Made by a program: the position numbers and the translations under genes. The notes below the pieces were generated by a model that did no database searches, had not been told where the DNA came from, and saw only the letters and a program-made list of their open reading frames with translations. From contig NZ_FQWD01000005.1 of the NCBI RefSeq assembly GCF_900129565.1, positions 438,856-502,855 on the forward strand: DNA of 64,000 bases, written 5' to 3'. This document shows positions 55,727 to 63,515 of this stretch, in pieces (position 1 is the first letter of the stretch; the number at the start of each line of letters is the position of its first letter). Origin of the DNA: Marisediminitalea aggregata (GTDB taxonomy: Bacteria; Pseudomonadota; Gammaproteobacteria; Enterobacterales; Alteromonadaceae).

Positions 55727-56379
55727 TGCGATTAAAGCTCGACGACATCACCTTGCAGTTTGCCGATAAAGCCATTTTCCAAGGGCTGAATCTGCATCTG
55801 AAACCGGCAGAAATTGTCTGTGTGCAAACCGGCGTTTTGGATGGCGGCTCAAGCCTGTTAAAACTCGCTGCGGGTTTACTGACTCCTGACCGCGGACATG
55901 TTGTGGTGGACGGGCTGGCTATGAAGGACATGACCGAGCAAGCGCGTTTCGGTGCGACCTGTATGGCGTTTGAAGCAGGCGGCTTGCTCAGTATTTTTAC
56001 CAATTACAACAATATTGCGTTTCCGCTGTTGTACCATACTGACATGTCTAAAAAAGCCATTGCGCAGCGCATTGAACCGCTGGCAGAGGCGCTGCAAATC
56101 CAGTCGCTGTTGCAGTTAGAGCCGCATCAGCTAAATGATGTACAAACCCGTATGATGAATTTGTTGCGGGCAATGGTATTTCGCCCCAAACTGTTATTAT
56201 TGGATGAAGTGCAAAGCGGGATGTCATTTGAAATGCGTGAGAACATGTTGAACGTATTGCTGACAGAGCAGCAGTCGCAGGGGTACTCCGTATTAATGAC
56301 GACGACGGTCGGCGACCGCACGGACTTTGCTGACCGTACCCTGGCCATTACCGGGGGTAAATTGGAGCCAATACAATGA
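55723..56379 (+). CDS. Envelope operon gene 11: degenerate MlaF-like ABC subunit (pseudo-ATPase)
   Basis: 218 residues aligned in length and order with MlaF but with key motifs lost. Walker A reads TGVLDGGSSLL (residues 36-46) with Gly42 where the essential Lys should be. The Q-loop region reads AFEAGG. The ABC signature reads LNDVQ (137-141) instead of LSGGQ. Walker B keeps the acidic pair as LLLLDEV (Asp161-Glu162). The H-loop His is absent (TTTVGD). ATP hydrolysis by the normal mechanism is unlikely. The reading frame is intact and translationally coupled on both sides, so it is selected as a protein rather than decaying. It may be a structural subunit, or work with an ATPase encoded elsewhere. 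Confidence 0.82.
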   Translation: MMRLKLDDITLQFADKAIFQGLNLHLKPAEIVCVQTGVLDGGSSLLKLAAGLLTPDRGHVVVDGLAMKDMTEQARFGATCMAFEAGGLLSIFTNYNNIAFPLLYHTDMSKKAIAQRIEPLAEALQIQSLLQLEPHQLNDVQTRMMNLLRAMVFRPKLLLLDEVQSGMSFEMRENMLNVLLTEQQSQGYSVLMTTTVGDRTDFADRTLAITGGKLEPIQ

Positions 56380-57368
56380 GTTTTGCGCCATCACAATCAC
56401 TGTCTTCCCGCGCTCAGGATACTGTGCTTGGTTTATTTGTGGTGGTCGCTATTGTACTGGGCGGCTGGCTGTTTTTTGAAGATACGCGGCAAGCGCAAGG
56501 CAAGCAGTTGTCTTTTGAGGCAGTGCTGTCTTCGTCCTATGGATTAAGCAAAGGCTCACCCGTCAGACTTAATGGCGTCAATGTGGGGCGAATTGAGTCA
56601 ATCGGGCTGACTGCCCAGGGCGATGTTGCCTTAACACTGTCCATGCAAACTGAATATCAGTCGCTGTATCGCGAAGGCAGTCAGCTTAAAATCGACTCAA
56701 CACTGGATATAGACAATGTTCTGTCCGGAGCCGGCATCGCGTTTATTCCCGGCACGGGCGCTCCGCTTGGTAATGGCGCCACGCTTACGGCCTCTGAGCC
56801 AAAATCCCTTAAAACACTGATGGAAGAGTGGGACATTCAGGCCCTGTCGCAGAAGGTGGCAGACATTCTGATCAATCTCGATGCGATAGTGAGCAATGTC
56901 AGCAATAATCAGGACAGCCTGACACGGAGTCTGGAAAACGTTGCCACACTGACTGAAAGTATGAATGACGCCAGTCAGCAATTACCCGCGGTGCTGGCGC
57001 AGATGCAGCAGACCATGAAAGTCATGGAGTCCACGTTGCAAAACGGGCAAACGACACTGACCGACAACATGGGCGCGTTTACCGATGTTGCTGAACAGTC
57101 CAGTGCGCTAATTAAAAGTATCGACAAGATAGCCAGCAACATTGAACCTACAGTGAGCGAGCTACCTGAAACACAGGCTCTGCTGAATAATTTACTATTT
57201 GAAGTAAATGGGCTCACTCAGCAGTTACGTCAACACTGGTTACTACAAGGCGGTCAGCCTGCCAGTGACAAGTCGGGCAAACGCCCACAAGGTAACGGCC
57301 TGTTTCCACCCGACGAATCACTTTACCCGTCTGAGCGTGGTGAATCACAAGGAGAACCTGAATCATGA
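56376..57368 (+). CDS. Envelope operon gene 12: MCE-domain (MlaD-like) lipid-transport protein
   Basis: 330 residues. One N-terminal transmembrane helix (about 15-34), an MCE domain (about 43-125) with SYGLSKGSPVRLNGVNVGRI and STLDIDNVLSGAG, then a long helical region (about 145-285) rich in Gln, Ser and Thr, and a hydrophilic tail. MCE proteins form hexameric rings that carry lipids across the periplasm. The helical C-terminal extension is longer than in E. coli MlaD (183 residues) and resembles those that build tunnels in other MCE proteins. Overlaps genes 11 and 13 by four bases each. Confidence 0.88.
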   Translation: MSFAPSQSLSSRAQDTVLGLFVVVAIVLGGWLFFEDTRQAQGKQLSFEAVLSSSYGLSKGSPVRLNGVNVGRIESIGLTAQGDVALTLSMQTEYQSLYREGSQLKIDSTLDIDNVLSGAGIAFIPGTGAPLGNGATLTASEPKSLKTLMEEWDIQALSQKVADILINLDAIVSNVSNNQDSLTRSLENVATLTESMNDASQQLPAVLAQMQQTMKVMESTLQNGQTTLTDNMGAFTDVAEQSSALIKSIDKIASNIEPTVSELPETQALLNNLLFEVNGLTQQLRQHWLLQGGQPASDKSGKRPQGNGLFPPDESLYPSERGESQGEPES

Positions 57369-59206
57369 ATAAGCTGTTAACGCGCCTTACGTTCGGTGCA
57401 GTGATTACTCTGCTGGCAGGCTGTTCTGTCAGTACCAAGGACTCTATCTCAATTGGTCAGCCGCAGCGCTCTGCCAGTAGTTCTGTTGAGAACAATACCG
57501 GGACCAGCGGTGACAAACGGGAAATTCCAACCAGTATCGCCATCTTACCATTCAGCAACAACACGGAAGAGCAGGTGGCGGGGCCGCTGTTACGTCAGGT
57601 GATTAACAGTCAGTTAGCCGGGCGGAATTTCTCATTAGTGCATCCCGCGGAAGTCGACAAACGGCTGCCTTCAGGCCCGCTGGACCACTCCAAAATGGCC
57701 TCCTACCTTGGCGTCGAAGGTGTGTTAGTGGGTGAAGTGGTGGACTTTGAACGGTTCTTTGCTGGGATTTACTCAGAGATTCGTCTTGAGGTTGCCCTGT
57801 CACTATACAACACCAAAGGCGACGTCGTGTGGAGCGGTGAACACGAAGTCACACAGCGCGCTGGTGGTGTTTCTACCACAGCCTGGGGGCTGCTATTGAA
57901 TGCGGCGATAGCAGCAATGAATCTGGATGATGAAAATCTGTTAGCCGCAGCTGATGAACTGGGGCGCAAAGTGGCTTTTGACTTCCCGCAACCGGCGGTT
58001 TATGCCGGCGACGGTGGACCGTTAATTGAATCGGTTATTCACGATAAGGCCGATCAGTGGCTGCGCTATTCCGATGTACTGGAGGTGGGCGTTAAAGGCG
58101 AGCCCGGGGTGCAGGCCTTTGCTGAACTTGGCAATTTAGTGCGTACGCAATTAAATGAAGTTGAGCCAGGGGTGTACATCGCGAAGATACCGGTTCAGCC
58201 CGACTGGGATCAGGTACGCGTGCCGGTTACGGGTATTCTGCAGGGGAAAGACGGCAGCACGACCACTATGCTGAGTATTACCGGATTGGTTAATTTCGAT
58301 AATAAGCCACCCGCAACGGTGAAAAATCTGGTTGGTAGCCAAACCGAGTCAACCCTGAAGTTATCGTGGCAGGCCGACGATGACGCAAGTAGCTTTAGCG
58401 TGTTTCGGGTTGTTGAAGGGGAAAAAACGCTGGTTTATTCAGGCGCAGATAGCTTTGCTAATGTAGCGGTCGCTACCGAAGCCTTCAGCCTGAATGAATA
58501 TCAGGTACTGGCCGTGGACCGAGCAGGCAACAGCAGTGACACCAAGTCCATTACGCTGACTACGTATGTGAAGGAAGTCGGTCAGCAAACCTATTTGAGT
58601 GGCCCCTTACAGGGCGATTACTCAGGCGTTATGGCGTTAACCAAAACCTTCAGCCCCTATCAGGTGAAGGGGCAGGTGGTCTTTAATGAAGACAGTGAAA
58701 TTTATGTTGAGCCCGGCGTTGAACTCCAGTTCGACCCACAGGCCACGATGGTGATCCGCGGTGAAGCCTATTTCTGGGGGCTTAAGCAGGCCATCAAGAT
58801 TGGTCCGGTAGCCGATGCTGAACGACGCGCACCTTATCTGATTCTGGAAAACAACAAGGCTACTCAAATCAGTGGTGTGCAAATGCACAGCGGTGGTATT
58901 GGTATAGCCATTAAATCAGGCCAGCCATTGCTGGAGGCCATTGAGATAATTGGCAGTAAATTCACCGCTGTTATGATTGAAGGGGAGGCGAATGTGACGC
59001 TTCGTCATTGCCTTATTGACGGCAGTAATACATCAGGTGTGGTAGTGAGTGATTTCGCGAAGCTGAAAGTCAATGACTGCACCATACGGAACAACTTCCC
59101 ATTCCATATTCAGAATGCATCCAGTTATGAAATTGATGCAACAGGCAATACTTGGGACCCAGCGGCCTCAGCGACTAACCTGCTTGGAAAAATAAGGACA
59201 GAATAA
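57365..59206 (+). CDS. Envelope operon gene 13: lipoprotein with GNA1162/CsgG-like, FN3-like and beta-helix domains
   Basis: 613 residues. Lipobox LAGC (Cys20). Residues 55-215 have a GNA1162/CsgG-like fold pattern (SIAILPFSNNTEE, FSLVHPAEVDKRL, GVEGVLVGEVVDF, EVALSLYNTKGDVVWSGEHEV). A strand-rich region follows, with an FN3-like unit at about 318-410 (LKLSWQADDDASSFSVFR). The C-terminal ~190 residues look like a right-handed parallel beta-helix, with repeating short strands (VTLRHCLIDGSNTSG, LKVNDCTIRNN, YEIDATGNTW) as in carbohydrate-binding or cleaving proteins. A surface or wall glycan contact is possible. Overlaps gene 12 by four bases. Confidence 0.75.
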   Translation: MNKLLTRLTFGAVITLLAGCSVSTKDSISIGQPQRSASSSVENNTGTSGDKREIPTSIAILPFSNNTEEQVAGPLLRQVINSQLAGRNFSLVHPAEVDKRLPSGPLDHSKMASYLGVEGVLVGEVVDFERFFAGIYSEIRLEVALSLYNTKGDVVWSGEHEVTQRAGGVSTTAWGLLLNAAIAAMNLDDENLLAAADELGRKVAFDFPQPAVYAGDGGPLIESVIHDKADQWLRYSDVLEVGVKGEPGVQAFAELGNLVRTQLNEVEPGVYIAKIPVQPDWDQVRVPVTGILQGKDGSTTTMLSITGLVNFDNKPPATVKNLVGSQTESTLKLSWQADDDASSFSVFRVVEGEKTLVYSGADSFANVAVATEAFSLNEYQVLAVDRAGNSSDTKSITLTTYVKEVGQQTYLSGPLQGDYSGVMALTKTFSPYQVKGQVVFNEDSEIYVEPGVELQFDPQATMVIRGEAYFWGLKQAIKIGPVADAERRAPYLILENNKATQISGVQMHSGGIGIAIKSGQPLLEAIEIIGSKFTAVMIEGEANVTLRHCLIDGSNTSGVVVSDFAKLKVNDCTIRNNFPFHIQNASSYEIDATGNTWDPAASATNLLGKIRTE

Positions 59207-60195
59207 TGAAAAAGGCGTGTATAGCACTGGCACTAACGTTAGCCAGTTTTTCAGGTGTGGCGGCCAATGCACATTATGAAGAATGGACCGCCGCGGGCGG
59301 TAAGGTAAACTGGACAACCGGGCAAATTGCGGCGGAAGGGTATGGTCTGCCGCCTGCCAATGCGATGGGTAAAGCAGGCCCGTTGCTGGCATGTCGTGCA
59401 GCGGTGGTCGATGCGCAGCGTAATTTGCTGGAAGCTACGCAGGGGGTGCGCGTTACCGCGACCACGGTGATCGACAATTACATGCTGAATAATGACGAAG
59501 TCAAAAGTCAGGTTGAAGGCGTGATCCGCAACGCGCGCATTCTGAGTCGCACACCCGCGCCAGATGGCAGTTGTAAAATCGAGATGGCGATCAGCCTTGG
59601 CGGTCCTGCCTCTAAAGCTGTGTACAACGAACTCTATCAGACTGCCGGCCTACAGAGCTGGGTGAAGCAACCCCTGGAATGGTTAGCGATGGCGTTGATT
59701 CCCAATGCGCATGCTCAGGATGACGTGACGCTGCAGCCGGTCCCCTGGCTGGATGATGTAGAGAAACTTAATCGTCGTCTATCAGTACTTGAGCAGCAGC
59801 TTGCTGCACAAAAGCGCGACGATGCTACGCCCGTTGCTAAAAAAGACACTCAGCCTACCGGGCTGGTTGTGGATGCGCGCGGCAGCAACTTTATACCGTC
59901 ATTAAGCCCCAAGATCCGTCAACTTCGCGGTGGCGTTGTGTATCCTGATTCCGCCGTAGAAAAAAGCGAGCGATTGCTTGAACGCGGACAACTGGTTTCC
60001 CTGTTTGCAAGGGACGTTGATTTCGCTGTTCAACACCCAGTGGTTGGCAGTCGCCCGTTACTGGTGAAAGCATTGCGGACTTATGGCGATACGAGAACCG
60101 AGATTGTACTGGCAACCGAATATGCCCAGCGCATTCAACAGCTCAATGAAAGTGGCTTCTTCGGTGAAGCCGGTGTCATTATCGTGTTAGATTAA
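59206..60195 (+). CDS. Envelope operon gene 14: LPP20-like two-domain protein, paralogue of gene 7
   Basis: 329 residues, signal peptide (cleavage near GVAANAH). The LPP20-like domain starts GKVNWTTGQIAAEGYG and has LLACRAAVVDAQRNLLEATQG and TVIDNYMLNNDEVKSQVEGVIRNA. A predicted coiled segment lies at about 185-205 (EKLNRRLSVLEQQLAAQK). The C-terminal domain has TGLVVDARGSNF, SPKIRQLRGGVVYPD and a final strand AGVIIVLD, paralleling gene 7. The start overlaps the gene 13 stop by one base (TAATG). Last gene of the operon; a hairpin follows. Confidence 0.75.
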   Translation: MKKACIALALTLASFSGVAANAHYEEWTAAGGKVNWTTGQIAAEGYGLPPANAMGKAGPLLACRAAVVDAQRNLLEATQGVRVTATTVIDNYMLNNDEVKSQVEGVIRNARILSRTPAPDGSCKIEMAISLGGPASKAVYNELYQTAGLQSWVKQPLEWLAMALIPNAHAQDDVTLQPVPWLDDVEKLNRRLSVLEQQLAAQKRDDATPVAKKDTQPTGLVVDARGSNFIPSLSPKIRQLRGGVVYPDSAVEKSERLLERGQLVSLFARDVDFAVQHPVVGSRPLLVKALRTYGDTRTEIVLATEYAQRIQQLNESGFFGEAGVIIVLD

Positions 60196-60208
60196 AACAT
60201 GTGTACCG

Positions 60209-60234
60209 GAAGGCCAGCCTAATGACTGGCCTTC
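60209..60234. terminator. Hairpin after the envelope operon
   Basis: GAAGGCCAG and CTGGCCTTC form a perfect 9-bp stem with an eight-base loop, 14 bases after the last operon gene and before murB. There is no T run, so it may stop transcription incompletely or protect the mRNA end. Confidence 0.55.
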
Positions 60235-60285
60235 ACCCCGACCGTTAAGGCATACTAGCGGCTCGTTTTCATCATATATCTCCTT

Positions 60286-61278
60286 ATGCCAGAACTAACT
60301 CATCGCCATACCTTCGCTTTGCCCAGTCATTGTAAGCAATTGCAGACGTTCGACTCGGTCAGCTCGCTGCTGTCGGCTTATCGTACCGATGTGCCTGTGT
60401 ATATTTTGGGTGGTGGAAGCAACAGTATTTTCATTGAAGACTTCGACGGTCTGGTACTGTTGAACGACATTAAAGGCATTGACGTCAAGCTCGGAGAAGA
60501 TGGGGTGCGACTCACCGTTGGAGGAGGCGAAAACTGGCATGCGCTGGTGGCCTATACCGTGAAAAAAGGGTGGCGCGGCCTGGAAAACCTGGCACTTATC
60601 CCCGGCTCAGTAGGGGCGGCGCCGATTCAGAATATCGGTGCATACGGCCTGGAAGTCGGTGAGCGGATTGAACAAGTTGACGTAGTGTCACTGGACACGG
60701 GTGAACAGTTCAGTTTGTCGCAACAGGAATGTGAATTCGGCTATCGTGACAGTATTTTTAAGCGCCCAGAACACAGCCGTTGGATTGTGACGCATGTTCA
60801 TTTTTTCCTGCCATCTGATATTGCGCCTGTCACTCAGTATGCCGAGCTGGATGCACTCAGCGACCCTACAGTCGAAGACATATTCAATACGGTTATTGCC
60901 GTCAGACAGCGAAAGTTACCTGACCCCGCTCGATTGGGTAACGCTGGCAGTTTCTTTAAGAACCCGGTCATTTTAACATCGCACTTTGACAAACTCAGGC
61001 AGCAATATCCGTCCATGCCGGGCTATGAAGTGAATGCGACGCAAACGAAAGTCCCTGCTGCCTGGTTAATTGATACAGCAGGTTTTAAAGGGCAGTGCAA
61101 AAACGGGGTCTGTAGTTATCAGCATCAGCCATTGGTGCTGGTCAATCAAAACGCGGTATCAGGTAAAGCAGTCGTTGAGTTTGCACAGGCTATAATAGAA
61201 AGCGTTGAGACGACGTTTGGTATCCGTTTGGAGCCAGAGGTCAGACTGGTGGGTAAAACAGGACTCGTAACATTATGA
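60286..61278 (+). CDS. murB: UDP-N-acetylenolpyruvoylglucosamine reductase MurB
   Basis: 330 residues, type I MurB. An FAD enzyme that reduces enolpyruvyl-UDP-GlcNAc to UDP-MurNAc in the cytoplasm. Motifs are YILGGGSNSIF and RGLENLALIPGSVGAAPIQNIGAYG (FAD binding), the catalytic Ser in NAGSFFKNP near residue 225, and the C-terminal Glu in RLEPEVRLVG. murB-birA adjacency is the same as in E. coli. birA overlaps its stop (ATGA). Confidence 0.96.
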   Translation: MPELTHRHTFALPSHCKQLQTFDSVSSLLSAYRTDVPVYILGGGSNSIFIEDFDGLVLLNDIKGIDVKLGEDGVRLTVGGGENWHALVAYTVKKGWRGLENLALIPGSVGAAPIQNIGAYGLEVGERIEQVDVVSLDTGEQFSLSQQECEFGYRDSIFKRPEHSRWIVTHVHFFLPSDIAPVTQYAELDALSDPTVEDIFNTVIAVRQRKLPDPARLGNAGSFFKNPVILTSHFDKLRQQYPSMPGYEVNATQTKVPAAWLIDTAGFKGQCKNGVCSYQHQPLVLVNQNAVSGKAVVEFAQAIIESVETTFGIRLEPEVRLVGKTGLVTL

Positions 61279-62249
61279 AACCGAAAGCGCGGGAAGTACG
61301 TCAAACGCTATTGTGTACCCTGGCCGATGGCGAGTTTCACTCGGGTGAAACCCTGGCCCAAACGCTCGGGCTATCGCGCACAGCAATAGCGGGTCACATA
61401 TCTCAGCTTACCGATTGGGGGCTGGATGTATTTAAAGTAAAAGGCAAAGGTTACAAGCTTAACCGGCCTTTAATCCTGCTGGATGAGCAAACCATTGGGC
61501 AGCAAATCACTATGCCGCATAAAGGTAACATCCGCGTGGCACAGGTTATTGAGTCCACCAACACGGAATTAAAAGACGCTGCCTCCAAGCGCGCTAATGG
61601 AGATGTGATACTGGCTGAAATACAAACCGCAGGCCGGGGCCGGCATGGCAGACAATGGCTGGCACCTGTCGGGGGGAGCCTGACTATGTCGATGTACTGG
61701 CGATTTAACGACGGCTATCAAAGTATGGCTGGGCTGTCGCTGCTGGTGGGCATTGCTGTTTGCCAGGCCCTAAAACAGTGCGGTCTTGACGAAGCGCGCC
61801 TGAAATGGCCCAACGACGTGTATTTGTACGGGAAAAAACTTGCTGGCGTACTCATTGAGGTTGAGGGCCAACTGGGCGCGCCGGCAGACAGTATTATCGG
61901 TATTGGACTGAATGTGACCGTGCCGGAACACGAATATGATGTGGGACAACCCCATATCGATATGAGTCATGAGTTAGGACCGGATCTAAACCGCAACGAC
62001 ATCGCGGCAAGGATTATTGAGCAACTGTGGGAATTATTACCTGCTTTTACTCAGCACGGCTTTGAACCCTATGTAGCAACCTGGCAAGAGCTGGACTGGT
62101 TTGCCGATCGCACTGTGGTCATAAAAGCGGGCAACAAACGCATTAGCGGGGTTAATCGTGGTATTGACGCAAGCGGCGCGCTATTACTGGAAACCAGCGA
62201 TGGGATAACCCGGTTTCACGGCGGCGAGGTAAGTTTGCGTGCAGGCTGA
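61275..62249 (+). CDS. birA: Biotin-protein ligase / biotin operon repressor BirA
   Basis: 324 residues. N-terminal winged helix (about 5-62, SGETLAQTLGLSRTAIAGHISQL) identifies the bifunctional type that both attaches biotin to carboxylase carrier protein and represses biotin genes. The ligase domain has GRGRHGRQWLAPVGGSLTMSMYW near residue 115-140 (biotinyl-AMP loop), LKWPNDVYLYGKKLAGVLIEVEG and GIGLNVTV, then a C-terminal SH3-like domain. It overlaps murB by four bases and coaX by 11. Confidence 0.96.
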   Translation: MKPKAREVRQTLLCTLADGEFHSGETLAQTLGLSRTAIAGHISQLTDWGLDVFKVKGKGYKLNRPLILLDEQTIGQQITMPHKGNIRVAQVIESTNTELKDAASKRANGDVILAEIQTAGRGRHGRQWLAPVGGSLTMSMYWRFNDGYQSMAGLSLLVGIAVCQALKQCGLDEARLKWPNDVYLYGKKLAGVLIEVEGQLGAPADSIIGIGLNVTVPEHEYDVGQPHIDMSHELGPDLNRNDIAARIIEQLWELLPAFTQHGFEPYVATWQELDWFADRTVVIKAGNKRISGVNRGIDASGALLLETSDGITRFHGGEVSLRAG

Positions 62250-62973
62250 TAAGGTTTTATTGGTAGATACCGGGAATACCTGCATAAAGTACCGGTGGCT
62301 GTCAGATACCAGTGAGCAAGTACAGGTAGCAGACACGATTGATGTCCTCGTTAATCGTTTGAGCAAAGCCCCCGTGTTGAAGATCTATTTATCAAACGTG
62401 GGCAATGACGACGCCGAAACACAACTGCAGCTTTTTTGTCAGTCCAACAACATAGCACTACAGGTCATTACCACGCCTCATAGTGCGTTTGGGATCACCA
62501 ACAGTTATGCCAATCCAAACAAAATGGGCGTTGACCGTTGGTTGGCTATGGTGGGTGCAGCGGGTAAAACTGAGTTGCCCTTTGCGGTGATTGATGCGGG
62601 CACCGCGATAACGGTGGACTTTGTAGCAGGCGGCCAACATTTAGGTGGTTGGATTTTGCCTGGTTACCACACTATGAAAAATGCCCTGGTGGGTGCGACC
62701 AAGCGCGTTACCCAGGACAAACAGGTGCCAACGCGCCTGGATGCTGGCACCGATACCGAAGAATGTGTTGCAATGGGGTGTTTGGCGGCTGTTCAAGGGG
62801 CGGTTTTTGCGGCTAACCGGTATTTAGCTGAACGATTTGATGATTATTTGGTCATTTGCACCGGCGGAGACAAAAATCTGCTGACAAGCGTTCAGGGGAG
62901 TGTTAACCTCAGCGCCGCGAATTTGGTGATAGATGGCCTTGCCCGCTACGCTGAAAAAGCTTCTTTTGATTGA
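62239..62973 (+). CDS. coaX: Type III pantothenate kinase CoaX
   Basis: 244 residues from a GTG start with GAGGTAA upstream. It phosphorylates pantothenate, the first step of coenzyme A synthesis. Type III signatures are LLVDTGNTCIKYRW at the N-terminus, NPNKMGVDRWLAMVGA near residue 95, DAGTAITVDFV near 117, and GGWILPG. In E. coli this position after birA is held by the unrelated type I kinase coaA; here the non-homologous isoenzyme fills the same slot. Confidence 0.95.
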   Translation: MQADKVLLVDTGNTCIKYRWLSDTSEQVQVADTIDVLVNRLSKAPVLKIYLSNVGNDDAETQLQLFCQSNNIALQVITTPHSAFGITNSYANPNKMGVDRWLAMVGAAGKTELPFAVIDAGTAITVDFVAGGQHLGGWILPGYHTMKNALVGATKRVTQDKQVPTRLDAGTDTEECVAMGCLAAVQGAVFAANRYLAERFDDYLVICTGGDKNLLTSVQGSVNLSAANLVIDGLARYAEKASFD

Positions 62974-63049
62974 AAACGTTCAATTAAACGTCTAAGTGGT
63001 AAATAAATGACCACTTGAACAAAAAAAGAAATTTTTTCGCAAAAGCCTA

Positions 63050-63078
63050 TTGCACCGAGTGATTCATTACTCTAGAAT
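63050..63078 (+). promoter_or_regulatory. Sigma-70 promoter of the tRNA-tuf operon
   Basis: TTGCAC and TAGAAT with exactly 17 bases between them, 21 bases before the first tRNA, followed by TCGCACCC. An A/T-rich stretch with A and T runs lies directly upstream (63019-63038) and could act as an UP element. Confidence 0.7.
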
Positions 63079-63098
63079 TCGCACCCACTTGATGAGGA

Positions 63099-63174
<76 letters not shown>

Positions 63175-63186
63175 TTCATCAACTCT

Positions 63187-63271
63187 GGAGGGGTACCCAA
63201 GCGGTCAACGGGAGCAGACTGTAAATCTGCCGGCTCAGCCTTCGCAGGTTCGAATCCTGCCCCCTCCACCA
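63187..63271 (+). tRNA. tRNA-Tyr (anticodon GUA)
   Basis: 85 bases with acceptor GGAGGGG/CCCCTCC, anticodon loop CTGTAAA (GTA), a long variable arm as expected for bacterial tRNA-Tyr, and encoded CCA. Corresponds to E. coli tyrU. Confidence 0.98.
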
Positions 63272-63304
63272 CTTTCTTCTATGAGGTGGCCAGAGAATTA
63301 GGAA

Positions 63305-63380
<76 letters not shown>

Positions 63381-63387
63381 GTCCCGT

Positions 63388-63463
63388 GCTGATATAGCTC
63401 AGTTGGTAGAGCGCACCCTTGGTAAGGGTGAGGTCGGCAGTTCAAATCTGCCTATCAGCACCA
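63388..63463 (+). tRNA. tRNA-Thr (anticodon GGU)
   Basis: 76 bases, acceptor GCTGATA/TATCAGC, anticodon loop TTGGTAA (GGT), encoded CCA. Corresponds to E. coli thrT, directly before tuf. Confidence 0.98.
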
Positions 63464-63515
63464 TTTTCTCCCCAGCTCATGTTTAAGTTTGAATGTTTTT
63501 TAATTTTTAACGTAA

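Noticed and set aside
44292..60195. Assignment of the operon as a flagellar or curli locus because of FlgT/FlgO/CsgG-like domains
   Set aside because: No flagellin, hook, motor, curlin or CsgE/F-like gene is present. The MCE module and FN3 protein are foreign to both systems.
62994..63016. AAGTGGT/ACCACTT hairpin after coaX as an intrinsic terminator
   Set aside because: Seven-bp stem with no following T run on the plus strand. It may be part of the upstream region of the tRNA promoter instead.
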